Source of the DNA: Panicum virgatum
Taxonomy: Eukaryota; Streptophyta; Magnoliopsida; Poales; Poaceae
Direction of reading: 5' to 3'
DNA: 64,000 bases
Assembly: GCF_016808335.1 (NCBI RefSeq)
Contig: NC_053136.1
Span: 3,330,531-3,394,530 of the forward strand
The translations under genes were made by a program, and so were the position numbers. How positions within the stretch are numbered: the first letter of the stretch is position 1; every line of letters begins with the position of its first letter. The notes beneath the pieces were generated by a model. The model saw only the letters and a list, made by a program, of their open reading frames with translations. It did not search any database and was not told the DNA's origin. Positions 45,201-57,982 of this stretch are shown here, piece after piece.

Positions 45201-45309
45201 GAATTACTGACGTTTGGGGGTTGCTGTTGCATTGCAGGTGGCTCATCTACCTGACAAGGCCAACAACTACCTGTCGCCGGCTCTCTCGGTTCTGGAGAAG
45301 AACACCTGA
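42248..45309 (+). pseudogene. HCF173: HCF173-like psbA translation factor (SDR + CIA30), two frame defects
   Basis: HCF173 is a plastid protein needed for translation of psbA mRNA. It is an atypical SDR Rossmann fold with an inserted CIA30 domain. Exons: 42248-42823, 42935-43155, 43260-43464, 43598-43673, 43768-43903, 43991-44095, 44189-44272, 44368-44457, 44545-44610, 44700-44756, 44864-44941, 45048-45095, 45238-45309. Signatures: transit-like N-terminus, VLVVGATSRIGRIVVRKLM, VIYCATARSTITGDLN, GWEVRQGSYFQDIYPSRFDG, FVFTRGGYVEMSKRLSLPLG, FRPVNPQDPPLDPFLVHTL, SCADVADICVKALHDSTARN and the end LSVLEKNT. Defects: an in-frame TAG at 42464-42466 before STALLAPDEP, and an 8 bp insertion near 43101 (TCAAC AAG TCAAC) that shifts the frame after GDLN. 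All other exons are clean. Possible internal initiation at 42539 would lose the targeting peptide and would not rescue the frameshift. Confidence 0.88.
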
Positions 45310-45633
45310 TCTGATCACCAGTGAATGAGTGGTGACTATGAGCTAGCACGACGACTCTACAAGCGATGCACACACATTTACAGGTTCTCTTTGGGCTCCC
45401 ATTTTCGGTTAAGATACGGTGTGGGGTCCACATTCAGAGGGTAGGAGATTTTTTTGTGTGCGTACTCCCTCATGTCACTCGTCAAAGAGGACTAGAGGAG
45501 CACAAAGGAAGGGACTTTGGAAGCCCATCCTTTTAGTGTAGTGGCAGTTTCGGAGACTGGGACCCAGAGGCAATGGAGTGATCTGGCCCCTGCCAGGCAT
45601 GTAGATGTACGATATTATTGAACAATGATGCAT
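45310..45633 (+). other. HCF173 3' flank
   Basis: No coding potential is recognised. It ends at the ATAGT target duplication of the Gypsy element. Confidence 0.5.
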
Positions 45634-45638
45634 ATAGT

Positions 45639-48600
45639 TGTTGGCGCAGAACTAGGGCCAACACACAAAAGCGCTAGAACGCGCAATGAGCGACGGCACA
45701 ATGCAACACCGATGCTCAGATTGGTCGGGTATACCGGTCAGACCGGTTGTCGCCGGGCAGGCCGGCGGCGAAACCAACGAACGTCGCCCGGGAAGGACCC
45801 GTCAGGGCAGGCGCACGCAGGGTTGTTCTAGGGTCGGCAGGCCACCTAGAACACCCTCAATCGACGTAGAGACGAATAAGAAACAGCAGATAGTAGATTA
45901 GAAAAACTAGGGCAAAAAGAAAATATAAAATGATAAAAGTGTTTATATTTGATCGATTGGATACCCTAATCGGCCATGACTCTTTATATTTATAGGGTAG
46001 TGTGGACTTATCCCGCAAAGAATCCTTTTTACAGATGGAAACCTACAAAATAATCTAATTACACTCGGACTCCTCATAGACCGGTCAGACCGGTCGACCC
46101 TACCGGTCAGACCGGTCGGCTACTGCCGGATCAACTACAGCGTCTGACCGGTCAGACCGCTAGGGCGCACCGGTCAAACCGGTCGATATTGTCCAATGTC
46201 AATTTTGGTCGTCAACATATGCCCCCCCTGTTCTTTGGCAAAACTTGCGTGCCAAAGAACACTCTTCTGGACCAAAATTGTCTAAAGGCGATGAATACAT
46301 CGGCCATTTTTTGTGCTAAGGGCGATAACAATTTATCGGCCGTATCTTGTTTCTTCTTCAAGCTGATGACGAAACAACTTGCTTAGTCCTCCATACCTGC
46401 TTCATGGTCGCCGACCTCGCTGGTATAATCTCCGCATGTTGTTTCATGGACTCCTTTTTGCTCATCCGTTGCAGCCTTCTCTTTTGGGTGTGAGACAAGC
46501 CTGAGAGACACTACCTCGGCTGTAGATATTTTGAATTTTGTTTTATGTCCTCACACTCTTTGCTGCAATCAATGTCTTTTTTTACCAGATTATCGCTAAT
46601 CGGTCTTTGTGAAGCATAACTCGGATATATAGGAGAAAAATGAATATAATATGACTGCATGTGCATCCTACCATAATCCAAAGGCATATAACAAGGATGC
46701 CAGCAATACCATGGAGCAATCAGTCCATTAAATGAATTATCTTGTCTCAAACTCGATTGCTTTTGAGACGATGATGACTTTGCATTCTTGACTTTGTCTG
46801 GCCGTCCCCTCTGCTTCTGGATGACTTCTTTCTTCTCATATTTGGCCAAGAGTTCTTTAAAACTCGGCCTTTCTTTTTTTTCTGGAATTTTTTCCAGAAT
46901 TCTAAGATTGACCGGTCAGACCGGTTTCTAGACAGGTCAAACCGGTCTTAGCAGACCTGGTGCCTTTGTTCTTATCTTCCCCCCCCCCCCCCCGAGCATT
47001 GAATTCTTCAATGAGTCTTTAGGGACTTTCTTTGCTGGAGCTTTCTGGCGAGATTTTGAAAGCTCAGGTCTCTCTTCACCAACAATTATATTTTTTCTCT
47101 TTTGCCGATTCGGCTTGATTTGGCCGAATTAACACTTTGGGATTATTCAATCCAAGCATGTGTGTATGTGCAGGGAAAAGATTCTGATCCACCTTCATTT
47201 GTGCAACAATTATTCGGCCTTCATTAACAGCCGATTGAATTTGTCTCCGGAGCACATTGCAATCATTAGTTGCATGAGAGAAAGTATTGTGAAACTTGCA
47301 AAAACCTCGCCGCTTTAATTCTTCAAGTGGCGGTATGACATGCGACATCTTGATGTATCCTTTTTTATATAATTCATCAAATATCCTCTCGCATTTGGAT
47401 ACATCAAAAGTGAATCTTTGTTGCCGATCTTTGTGAATCTGTTTAAGAGAACCACAAACGCAAGGTTTATCATTAGAGGGCCAAACAAATTCAGCGGTAT
47501 AAACATCTTTACCTTCATTGTCCGAACAAATGGAATCACACCCAAGCACATAAACAGGACGATTAGGTTTTTCGTTGGACTTTTGAGAATCTCTAGCCTC
47601 CTTAACTCGGCTTTCATTAGCCAGAGCTTTTTGCAAGACTTGACTAACATCTAGGAATCATTGTCCCTCTAGCTTTGCTTTATGAAAATCAAGTAAACCA
47701 GCAAAAGCTAGATCGGCCAAATCTCTATCAGAAATTGTCAAACTATAGCATTGGTTTCTAGTATCTCTAAATCTTCTAATATACTCAGAAACACCTTCGT
47801 GTATTTTTTGTTTAACCGATAAAAGATAGGGTAAAAGATATGACAATCTCAATTCAGTTTCACCAGTAAAGAAATAATCATGGAATTTCTGCTCTAAATC
47901 AGCAAAAGTGAAAACTGAATTTTCTGGCAATGAAATAAACCAAGTAAATGCAGCATCCGATAGAGATAAAGGAAATAACCTCAATTTATAAATGTCATTA
48001 GTGCTAGCCTCACCACATTGTATAATAAATTGACCAATATGCTCCAATGTAGTTCTACTATCATCACCAGTGAATTTAACAAATTCAGAAATTTTAAACC
48101 CTTGAGGATATGCAACATAATCGTAATTCTCAGGGTATGGTCTTTGATAAGTTCGGCATTTGGCTTTAGATTCTATACCAAAGGTTTGCCGAAATATCTT
48201 CATCACCTCCTCTTTAATACTACCTGATCCAACATCATCGGTATTAGGCCGATTTGTGATCGGTGTATTATTAGGTTGAGTAAAGTTCAGCGGTGTAGAA
48301 TGTCGCAACGAACTCGCTGCCTCATATGGCACATTGGCATTAGTTGATGCATTATAATTAATTCGGCTACGCTGATTAGCCGAATTAGTCACAATAGCAT
48401 TATTAGTTGGAATTGCCGAACTACCCGTTGTCTTATCGGTATTAGACGTAGACACATCATTACTAACAGACTTCATACCGAGATGTATCTCAATTCGGCT
48501 AAAACAATTATCAAACATATCATGCATATTTTGACCAATAAATTCCAACTTATTATTCACATGAGAAGAAACTTCATCATCTATAGCATTAGCTATTTTA

Positions 48601-49487
48601 GAATTAAAGACAGGCTGCTTGTTCTGATCGAAGTTTACCTCAAACTGCGAAGCATCGAAGGCAGCATCCGTTGTGACCTTCCCTTGTCGGTCGATGGAAA
48701 AGTGTGAGATGTACTGGTTCATGGCTTCTTCTTCCAGCCTTTGGATCTCCTTCTCCTTCTCTTCTCTTATCATCTTTTGGATGCCATCAAGAACCTTCTG
48801 ATGTTCGGCCGAAAGTTGCTGAAAAGTCGGCCTCTTGATGTTGGCAGCATCAACTTCACTAGGTTTAGGAATACCGGTCATGACAGCTAATTTATTTTTT
48901 CTATTCCCCAGCGGAGTCGCCAAAAAGTATGTTAGCGCAGAACTAGGGCCAACACACCAAAGCGCTAGAACGCGCAGCGAGCGATGGCATAACGCAGCGC
49001 CGATGCTCAGACCGGTCAGACCGGTCGGGTATACCGGTCGGACCGGTTGTCGCCGGGCAGGCCGGCGGCAAAAACAACGAATGTCGCCCAGGAAGGACCC
49101 GTCAGGGCAGGCGCAAGCAGGGTTGTTCTAGAGTCGGCAGGCCACCTAGAACGCCCTCAATCGACGTAGAGACGAAGGAGGAATAACAGATAGTAGATTG
49201 GAAAAGCTAGGGCAAAGAGAAAAGATAAAAAGATAAAAGTGTTGTATATTTGATTGATTGGATACCCTAATCGGCCGTGACCATTTATATTTATGGGGTG
49301 GGATGGACTTATCCCACAAGGAATCCTTTTTATAGATGAAAACCTACGAAATAATCTAATTACACTCGGACTCCTCATAGACCGGTCGGCTGCAGCCGGA
49401 TCAACTACAGCGTCTGACCGGTCAGAAAGCTAGGGCACACTGGTCAGACCAGTCGATATTGTCTAATGCCAATTTTGGTCGTCAACA
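45639..49487 (-). mobile_element. non-autonomous Gypsy-like LTR retrotransposon
   Basis: LTRs at 45639-46217 and 48930-49487 both begin TGTT..GCGCAGAACTAGG and end GTCGTCAACA. The 5 bp duplication ATAGT (45634-45638, 49488-49492) is exact. Sense is minus: a PBS-like TTTTTGGCGACTCCGCTGGG lies just inside the right LTR, gag follows, and a G-rich polypurine tract precedes the left LTR (46218-46228 complement). No protease, RT or integrase is present, so it depends on a partner. LTRs and interior carry many ACCGGTCAGACCGGT-type palindromic repeats. Confidence 0.92.
47076..48923 (-). pseudogene. Gypsy gag polyprotein with one nonsense codon
   Basis: The frame from 48923 (MATPLGNRKNKLAVM) runs through an Asn/Ser/Thr-rich region to the conserved retrotransposon gag fold (YPENYDYVAYPQGFKISEF, FTGDDSRTTLEHIGQF, LRLFPLSLSDAAFTWF, SVKQKIHEGVSEYIRRFRDT). 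TGA at 47658-47660 interrupts KLEGQ|FLDVSQVLQKALANE; the same frame then continues to 47076 with a zinc-knuckle-like CKFHNTFSHATNDC. A CGA-to-TGA change would explain it. The product would have formed the virus-like particle shell. Confidence 0.85.
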
Positions 49488-49492
49488 ATAGT

Positions 49493-50095
49493 CTTTCAGA
49501 AGGAGATCATTTGAGATGCCTGAATCAATTTTCATCCTCCAAAATAAGTTCTTTGTTAATGTCTGCTTGCGATTGGAGCTCAATTTTTTAAAGAGATTAA
49601 AGAAGTTTGATTGATCTCAAACAATTACATCAAGTGATACATTTTGTTCAAGATCACTCATGACCTCTGCACACCTAGGATACACGCAACCAATGTCAAG
49701 TATGTTGCATCAAATTACAACACACGCTGCAGCACAGTTGGATTAAATTTGAGCTTTTGGGCTAAATTTTGTAATCTATTTGATGAAAAGTCATCAAAAC
49801 TTACTTAGCCTTTTCAGGGGCGCAGATGAATTGAACATTGACCAGGTCATTTCTCTGGTGAAAAAAAACTAGCAGTTTTGCTGCTGGTTAATGATTGATA
49901 GTACTACAACTCTACATCTCTTGCAAGTGACGTTCATGTGCAGATAAGAACAACAGATCACGTTTAATACCAGCTATTCACATATGAATTTCAGTGATCT
50001 TCTCGGCAAACCATTGTTTCAGTCGGTCCGTCAAATAGACAGGCTTCCACTAACAATCTACTATACTGCTAACTATGAACCAGTAACTAGCGCTG
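49493..50095. other. downstream flank of the LRR kinase gene
   Basis: AT-rich, with no recognised gene or element termini. Confidence 0.45.
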
Positions 50096-53000
50096 TCAAT
50101 GAGGAAAGTTCAGTATGAGACTTCGAAAACCTTCTCTGATAGCAGAGAGTTTTGCGCACACATCTCGCATCCCAGGCCTATCTTTTGGAGATTTCATGGA
50201 ACATGAAAGTCCAAGCGCAACCAGGGGGATAATGTAGCTCTGCATCCATACCTCTTCACCCGGTTGTGATTCCTCACGCATCATATGAGGATCTATGATC
50301 TCTGCAAGTCTATCTGGGAACATGGAGTCAGTAAAATTGTGGAGGCTAAGGTCATCAACAAAGAAATCATCGGTGGGCTGCTTTCCCGTTAGCATCTCCA
50401 GAAGAAGCACTCCAAAACTGTACACATCTCCTCCTGTGGTGATTTCGGAGCCCATGCCGTACTCTGCAAAGGTGAATGAATTTCTTCAAGTTCAAGATGA
50501 ACTCTAGTTGGTACGCACTCCGCAGATATGTGAGAAAAGTAAACTCACCAGGTGCCATGTATCCTATTGTTCCTCCAACTTCGACCAGGTTTTTTGGAAT
50601 GATGAGGCCTGGAAATAGAAACTTTGGTGACCCGAAGTCACTGAGACGAGCAGTCATGTCATTGTCTAAAAGGATATTGCTCGGCTTCAGATCACAGTGG
50701 ACCAAAGGAGGAGTAACCTGGTTGTGGATATAATCCAGAGCAGAAGCCACATCTGCGGCGATGCATATGCGCTGGCCTAAGCTTAACACTCTCTCCGGCA
50801 TGCCACTGTAGTACTCACAGTGCAACCATCTTTCAAGGCTGCCATTGACCATGAACTTGAAGATTAGAGCTTTGAATTCATGGTTTCCTGTATCCACTGT
50901 CGAGCACAGAGTCACAGGTCGCATTAAGTTACGATGACGCGTGCTTCGTAGTACCTCGCACTCAGTGAAGTAACTCTCGTATGCTGCAGCTTCATTCAAG
51001 TTGAATACTTTGATGGCCACTAGGCTTCTGTCATACATGAACCTACCAACATAAACAGACCCGGTGCGGGTAGAGCTGATTGCATGGACTGAAGATAAAC
51101 AATTGGTAGCTCTCAGGATGTCGCTATACGACACCTTCTTCAGTGTATCACAGTTGCGAGGTAGAGTTTGCACTACCTTCTCCAGTGTCTCACAGTTGCG
51201 AGGTAAAATTTGCACTTGACTTCTCTTCAGCTGGGCAATGAAACATAGAAATGGAGTTATAGCAACGTCCTTCCACTGTGGAAATTCAAACACCCTTTTC
51301 TTCCAAAGAGTTACCAGAAACCACAGTGATAGTACTGAGGTTATAGCAACCAGTGGTATTAGTATCAACAGCAACAACGCATGGTTCTTTGTCTCGGGAT
51401 CACAAAGTGGTAGTGCTAGTTTGGAGGACCTTGAACTTGAACATAGTCCCTTGTTGCCATTCAAAATTACAACAAGAGTTGAATTTAGAAAGCAGCCACC
51501 AGTAGGAACTGGCCCTTCCAAGTTGTTGTAAGATAGATCGAGTTTTTCCAACATAGTCAGGTTCTCCAAGGATTCTGGGACAGTACCGTTTAACTCATTC
51601 TGAGAAAGATTAATGTATTGGATAGAGAGTAACCTTCCAAAACTTTCGGGAATTGGTCCTTCAAGCCTGTTCGCTTCCATTCGGAGGGACGATAGAAAAA
51701 ATAATCTGCTTAGCGCACTAGGAATTACTCCAGAAAACAGATTGTTGGAAAGATTTAGAAGAATGATATTTACCAGTTGGCCAATATCCTCTGGTATTTC
51801 CCCTGTGAGATTGTTGCGCGAGAGGTCCACACCCAAAGCAAGGGAAGGACCAGTAAATAATTCCTTTGGTAAGAAACCATCAAGGCTGTTAGGGGACAAG
51901 TTTAGCTGAACCAGCCCCAAGCACCCACCTAAACTACTAGGTATGCTTCCACTCAAGTCATTGTCATCAAGGAAAAGCATTCCCAATTGCCTAATGTTAC
52001 CAATTGATAATGGTATCTGACCTGACAATTTATTCTTGGATAGGTTCAGGATAAATAGGCTCCGCAGTTTCCCCACTGTAGCTGCTATGCCTCCTGAGAG
52101 CAAATTGTTTTCCATGCTAAGCACAGTGAGGTTAACAAGATTGCCAATCTCAAGAGGTATGGAGCCTGATACTTGGTTGGACCCAAGCAACAAAGTTTTT
52201 AGGCCTGTGGAACGATTACTAATTGATCCAGGTAGGCTGCCATTCAGCATGTTTCCCTCCAGGGACAATTTAGTCAGCTGGGAGCAATTTGTTAGGGAGG
52301 CAAGGAATTGCCAATCATACGCTTCTAGCTGATTCCTTGCTAAAAGCACTTGGAGCAATTTTGCCAACGACCCAAGAGATGGAACACGGCCATGCAGGGA
52401 GTTGTTGGAAAGGTCAAGAACTTGGAGATTCGACGCATTTTCTAGTGAAGTAGGGATCAGGCCCACCAGGTTATTGTTCTGCAGGGGGAAGACTTGGAGA
52501 TTTGGTAGTGAGTAACCAATGTCAGATGGTACCTGCCCAACAAGGCCATTGCTGCCTAAGCTCAAGTTTCTGAGTGAAGACATGTTGTAAAGAGGCAAGG
52601 GGACATGCCCTTATAAGCTATTGAAACTCAGATCCAGGCAGGCCCGGCTCATGGCCTAGGCGGGAGGGGCGACCGCCTAGGGCCCATGCCTGACAGGGGC
52701 CCGGCACTTCAGTTCTACTGCACTCGTCGTTGGGTTTTTTTACTAACTAGTACTGCATTCGTTGTTGAACCATCAACTAGATATCCAGCCCGTCGTCCAT
52801 CCAGATCAGAGTGACAGCGCACACCGCTAGTCCTACTACGTTAGCTTCGAGCAATGGATGGAGCAAGCGAGGGACGCAGAATGCCTATTCGCCGAAACGT
52901 CGACTCTGCAGAAACGGTTCGTCGACCAGCGCGATTGCTGCGCTTGCTCATGCCCTCGTACGCTTGTCTAATGATCGCGGCTCGTCCCGGCGAGGCTCTG

Positions 53001-54233
53001 CAGTCCTGCCTCATGTCTCATGCAGTCCTGCTCCTGCCGCATCGCCACTGAGATTCAAATAATGGATTGTGGCCTTCCGTTCATGACAGTAAGTAGTGAG
53101 TTGACCACTTTTGGTGCATTACTTACTCACCATTTTCTGAGCGTGTTAGTCTGATAGATAGTTAGGTTACTATTTGCTAGGGACTTAAATGTTCAATTCT
53201 AGTATTTATTTTTCTTCGTATGTCTTCTGTGAAGAATTATTGTCCATGGAGTTTGGTGCTTATCTGAGATAATCAGACTAGTCACTATTTTTATGTTTTA
53301 TTTTTCTGTTCCCTAAGTTTGTAGTATCACTATTGTATTTTAAAAATCAATTACATGTTATTAGTACTGTTGTCTTACTTTCATGTTAAAAGTGAAAAAA
53401 AATATTTAGCATAGGGCCCATAGTGTCTCCTTCGCTCTAGGGCCCTACAAACCGTAGAGCCGGCCCTGGATCCAGGTCAAGAAGTTTCGAAAGGTGCCGC
53501 AAACTTTCTGGAATTAATCCTGTAAGTTTGTTTTGGCCTAGCAACATGAAGCGGAGAGAAGAAATATTTCCTACTGAAGCAGGTATGCTTCCAGAAAGGA
53601 AGTTGTCAGTAACGCAAAGGTACTTGAGGGATGTGACCTTGCCGAAAGGCGGGATGGCACCAGTCAGAGAATTCATCCGGAGATCAACCCTGGTAAGTGC
53701 AGACGCGTTAGCAAACAGAGTAGCAGGGATCTGACCAGCAAGATTGTTGCGCGAGAGGATGAGCTTGCTGAGTGAGGAGGATGAGCTTCTGGCCAACCCG
53801 GGAGGGATGCCACCGGTGAGGCTGTTGTTTGCAAGATTGACATAGCTGAGAGGCTGGCCATTGCCCAGCTCCTCAGGGATGCCTCCAAAAAACTGATTGT
53901 TTCCAAGATCCAACCGTGCTAATGAAGAAAGGTTACCCAGGGAAGGCGACAATTCCCCAACCAGCTGCAGAGAGTTGAGCTGCAGCGAAACAACGCGGAG
54001 GGGGAGAGCATCACCACATGTGACCCCTCTCCGGCTGCAGTAGAGAGAGGCGTTACCACCCCATGAGCTCAGGGCGCCGGGGGGGGTCGGAGGCGGCTTG
54101 CATGAAGGAGAGGAGGGCTCGCCGGTCGATCACGGATTCGTGGGTCGATTCTGCAGCTAGGATTGCTGCAGGATTCGGCAGGAAGATGAGTAGATGAGCC
54201 ACGAGAAGAGAGATGAGCAGTACACGAGCCATC
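50096..54233 (-). pseudogene. LRR receptor-like kinase, subfamily XII (XA21/FLS2-like), copy 1
   Basis: Membrane receptor kinase of the pattern-recognition type. Minus-strand parts: 54233-53477, 52638-50549 and 50463-50096, the first two split by a hAT element. Order: signal peptide (MARVLLISLLVAHLLIFL), LRRNT cap with CSRRGVTCG, about 20 LRRs, a transmembrane helix (ALLLLILIPLVAITSVLSLW) and a kinase domain with VAIKVF, HCDLKPSNILL (non-RD: Cys replaces Arg), SDFG, GTIGYMAP|EYG across the intron and DVYSFGVLLLEML. Defects: a C8 run at 54079-54086 that breaks the frame before ALSSWGGN, the 830 bp hAT insertion, and TAA at 52611-52613 where copy 2 has Thr (NSLTGHVP). The kinase half is open. 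Confidence 0.88.
52639..53468. mobile_element. non-autonomous hAT element inside the LRR coding region
   Basis: 830 bp flanked by the exact 8 bp duplication GATCCAGG (52631-52638, 53469-53476). The ends CAGGCCCGGCTC and (reverse complement) CAGGGCCGGCTC are hAT-like. Copy 2 near 60210 shows the uninterrupted site. No transposase frame is present. Confidence 0.9.
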
Positions 54234-55032
54234 TCTCCAAGCTTGAGAAGTCAGTAGTTCTGACTGATTCCGTGGCGTGTAGATTCCTCTATAAATCACC
54301 CCGGCCGGCTCCTGTTGTCACACTCAAATCAAGCAGTCAGTGGACTACACGCTGACTTGTGCCGTGTGTAGACTGTGGACTGGCTAGGATGACCAATAAG
54401 TGAATGTGAGATGCCGCGAGAAAGCAAGAGAGATGTGTCAATGAAACGTGGTCATTTACACGTTATCAGTGCTGTTTGGCTCAGATTTACTGTGAATTTG
54501 ATGATTATTAAATAGTGTATTTATATTTTTCAGAGAACTAAGTTGCATGCAAATATTTTTACTAGAAATGGTCAGCAGTACCAGAGGATGTTTGGATCCA
54601 AGTACTAATAATATTCTAAAATGCTAAACTTTAGTACTATTCCTCCAAATAAGAATGTTGATGGAGTGGGCTAGCTTTTAACCAAGACTTAGACTTAGGG
54701 TGTATTTGTTTAAATTGCAGCTTTTGAGCTTTTCTGAAAAATTGTTGGTGTCCTTTTTTTTCCTAAAAATCCAACACTAACTTTTAGAAAATGTGTTAGC
54801 TTTCTGAGCTCGAAAAGCTAAGAAAAGCTTATACAATTGAATATTTCAGTTTTTCATATAAACTCAATTTTTCTAGGCTTACAACTTTTCAGAAGCTAAG
54901 AGAAGCTATGAGGAAGCTTAAACAAATAGGCCGTTAAAAAGTTTAGCAAGAATATGAGTGCTAATAGGAGGTGGTAAATTTAACCTCGACTTTAGCCCAT
55001 CCAAACATATCTTTATTCAAAATATGGTCAAA
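54234..55032. repeat. upstream flank of LRR copy 1, duplicated at 62119-62915
   Basis: Nearly identical to 62119-62915 from the start codon region outward, including the CCCGGCCGGCTCCTGTTGTC leader. This shows that the two receptor copies arose by a duplication that included their promoters. A further matching piece lies at 57689-57982 and 62917-63208. Confidence 0.88.
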
Positions 55033-57688
55033 TCTCTATATACGATTCACGGATCAAAAGAATGCAGCACATCATGCCACGTCATCTAGAAAAATCGTGG
55101 CTGTCGATCTGGCGACCAACAGCCGGCGGCTAGCCAAGCCCCTCCTCCCCGCGGCCAGCTCCTCGCGGCCGCTACCCGCTGGCCGAGGCCACCCCGTGCC
55201 GGCTCCTCGCAGCACCGCTCACGGCCACTGCCCGCTGGCCGAGGCCACCCCGCGCTGGCTCCTCGCAGCGCCAGGCCGACACTCCTTGCGCACGCGGACA
55301 AGAGGACAGCGGCCGCGTGCTTCTCCCTCGAGTCTGCCAGCGACTAGGGCCGTGCTGCTCCTCGCGCCCACGCTCGCCCGGGGATGGAGCCGGCGGCCAC
55401 CAGGATCCCCACCCTTGAGGCCGGAGGCGACGCAGGTTGCGGGCTCGGGCAGTGGGGTTGCGCCGGCCCACAGAGAGGCCCTCGCCCGGCATCCGGCGAC
55501 GCCGCCCCAGATCAAACGAAGTACAACGTCGGCAGAGCGGGCTCGTCGCAGGCAAACTCCAACCACTGTGGTATGGCCCCACAGGGCGGTGTGGGCGAGC
55601 TCCAACCCTGGCGCAGGCTGGGCTCGCGCGAGCTCCAACCCCGGCCACCAAGGGTGCTAGCAGAGATGAAGGCCAAGGCGGCGCAGAGGCTGAGACGGAG
55701 GCTGCCGATCACCACTGCTGCAGACTACACCAAGAGAGAGGGAAGGAGGAAGGGGCCTCGACCTTTTGCCGGCCGACGTTGTGAGAGAAGAAAGAGAGAA
55801 GAAGATGACTGAGTCTGGGACATAAACATGGCCCTGGTTGTTGATGCACAAGCCACCGCGTCCGATTCGGTGGCCACGCACAACAATCCAATCATCTCCT
55901 CGCTCGATCCGATCTCCGCGCGCCTGCCGCCCCCGCCGACATTGCCGCCGCGGCGGCCTCCTGGCTTCCGTCCTCCACGGATCTGCTCGCAGGATCATCG
56001 GACCCAGGGCCGCCTGCAACCCTGCCTCCATGGAACTTGCCTCGGGCTCCTGCAGCCATGGAACACACCGACCCAGGACCAGATTGATGGGAGCCTGAGT
56101 TCTGGATCGATGGGAAGCTAGAGGGAGCAGATGGGGAAAAGAAAGTGTGGTGCGGTGGATAAGAACAGACTCTGGATGGTTCAGGAGGCGACTGGAAAAA
56201 GGAAACCAGATGCGTGCCATTTTTTACTCTGAAAATCTGATTTTTACTCCGAAAATCTGATGATGTGGGCCATGTTCAGTGGACCACAGGACTTGTGCTT
56301 GGCTTCCACCTCCCATGGGCAACAATAATTCAAATATCTTGCAGTTGGTTCAAAGAGCTACAAAGGTTGATGTGCAAATCTAAAATCAATTGACGATGCA
56401 ATCAAAAATTATTAAGAACATGTAAGCATGAATCATTAATACAAATGTTGTTGTTTACGGATGATTAGCTCACAATGCACATACTTAACATCAGAGATAT
56501 TACCGCAAGCAGGCCATTGGAGGTTCCCACCAGGATTATTCCAAATTATATTTATCCGCAAAATTAATTTTTGGTTTTGATATGTAGGGCAAACCATTTT
56601 TATTGGAAACAATTCTATAATAAGTTCCTTAGTAACCTCCATAATAAATGGAATATACCTAATTGTGATCAAACAAATATTGCTAAGTCATGATATTTAC
56701 TACCGCTCCAGGTTAGACCTGCAAATCTCGGCGCCGGCGACCAAACAAGGGATGGGGATAGGGTCGCGCTGACCTGGGCTACCAAGAATTTTGTGTTCAT
56801 TATTGCTCCAACGATCCACCCCAAAGGGTTACATTTTCTTAAAATTTATTAAGATATGATAAAGTAGCTGCTTTTAGCACTGTTCTAGCCTCGAACAAAT
56901 AGCAGTAAGTTGACTACAAATTGTGGTCGTCAATCTGGCGACCAATAGCTGGCGGCTGGCCAAGCCCTTCTATAATGAATTCCTTATGAACCTTCATAAT
57001 AAATGGAATGTACCTAATCGTGATCAATCAAATATTACTAAGTCATATATTTACTACGACTCCGAATTAGACCTACGGCCTTGGTGCCGGCGACCAAACA
57101 AGGGACGGGGATAGGGTCGCGCTCACCCGGGCCACCAAGAATTTGCGTTCATTATTGCTCCAACAATCCACCCCAGAGGGTTACATTTTGTTAAAATTTA
57201 TCAAGATATGATCAATTAGCTGTTTTTATCACTTTTCTAGCCTCGAACAAATAGCAGAAAGTCGACTACCATTCTTAGTTCTTTAAATTCTGTTTAGGAA
57301 CACTCTTCTGCCATCAGCTACATATACCCAATCCATCTACAGGATAATATTGTGGGCACTAAAAAACTAAAATTGTATTAGATAAGTACTATATGAATCA
57401 GTTGAACAAAACAAGTTGCAAGTAGTCGTTTGAGCTTGATCCATATGCATTATCTCATAATCAAGCAGCCGGTTGCATGTTACGATATTAACAAGTAACC
57501 ATATATTCAATTTATGGTTACTACTCTAGACGTTCATGTGCCTTCTTAAATTGAACTTTTAAAAAAAATTCTCTTCATGCCAATCATCATAAAATCAATA
57601 AAAAACTTGTCTATCTATACTTTTGTTCCCATCAAATATCATATGTACATCCACTGGCCACCCGCGGCAATGCCGCGGCGTTTTCTAG
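55033..57688 (+). mobile_element. non-autonomous Helitron
   Basis: It starts TCTCTATATACG and ends CGTTTTCTAG, preceded by a perfect hairpin CCGCGGCA/TGCCGCGG (57662-57678). It is inserted between A and T without a target duplication. The paralogous flank at 62911-62926 reads straight across (GTCAAATTAAGTATGG), an exact empty site. The 5' third is GC-rich (55100-56220) and may be captured genic DNA that I cannot identify. The 3' part has a ~360 bp tandem repeat (units near 56605-56965 and 56967-57270), and the block near 55096-55140 recurs at 56920-56968. There is no Rep/helicase frame. Confidence 0.92.
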
Positions 57689-57982
57689 TTAAGTATGGTA
57701 CTGCCTCATTATGTTGACGACTAATTAGATTCTGAAAAGAAAAGGAGGAAAATAAGGACAGACATAAATATAATCACTATAATATCGAGTATTAAACATT
57801 TTCGTCTCCAAAACACAGAGCTATAACTTGGCAGCACTAGTGTGGGCAAGAAGTGAAGCCAAAAAAAGTTATGGTCATAATATGATAACTGAAGGTGGCA
57901 TTCTTTTCGTCCTGCTGTTCAAATTGTTTTGTTCAGGATGACCAAGTTTTTGCCTGTCACATTAAAATAAATCTTGTCATTT

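Noticed and set aside
46981..46994. Long C run as a functional element
   Set aside because: Simple homopolymer inside a decayed retrotransposon interior, and prone to sequencing error.
55384..56220. Helitron GC-rich frames (up to 187 aa) as a captured gene product
   Set aside because: No recognisable domain, and frames overlap on both strands. Possible capture is noted but no gene is called.
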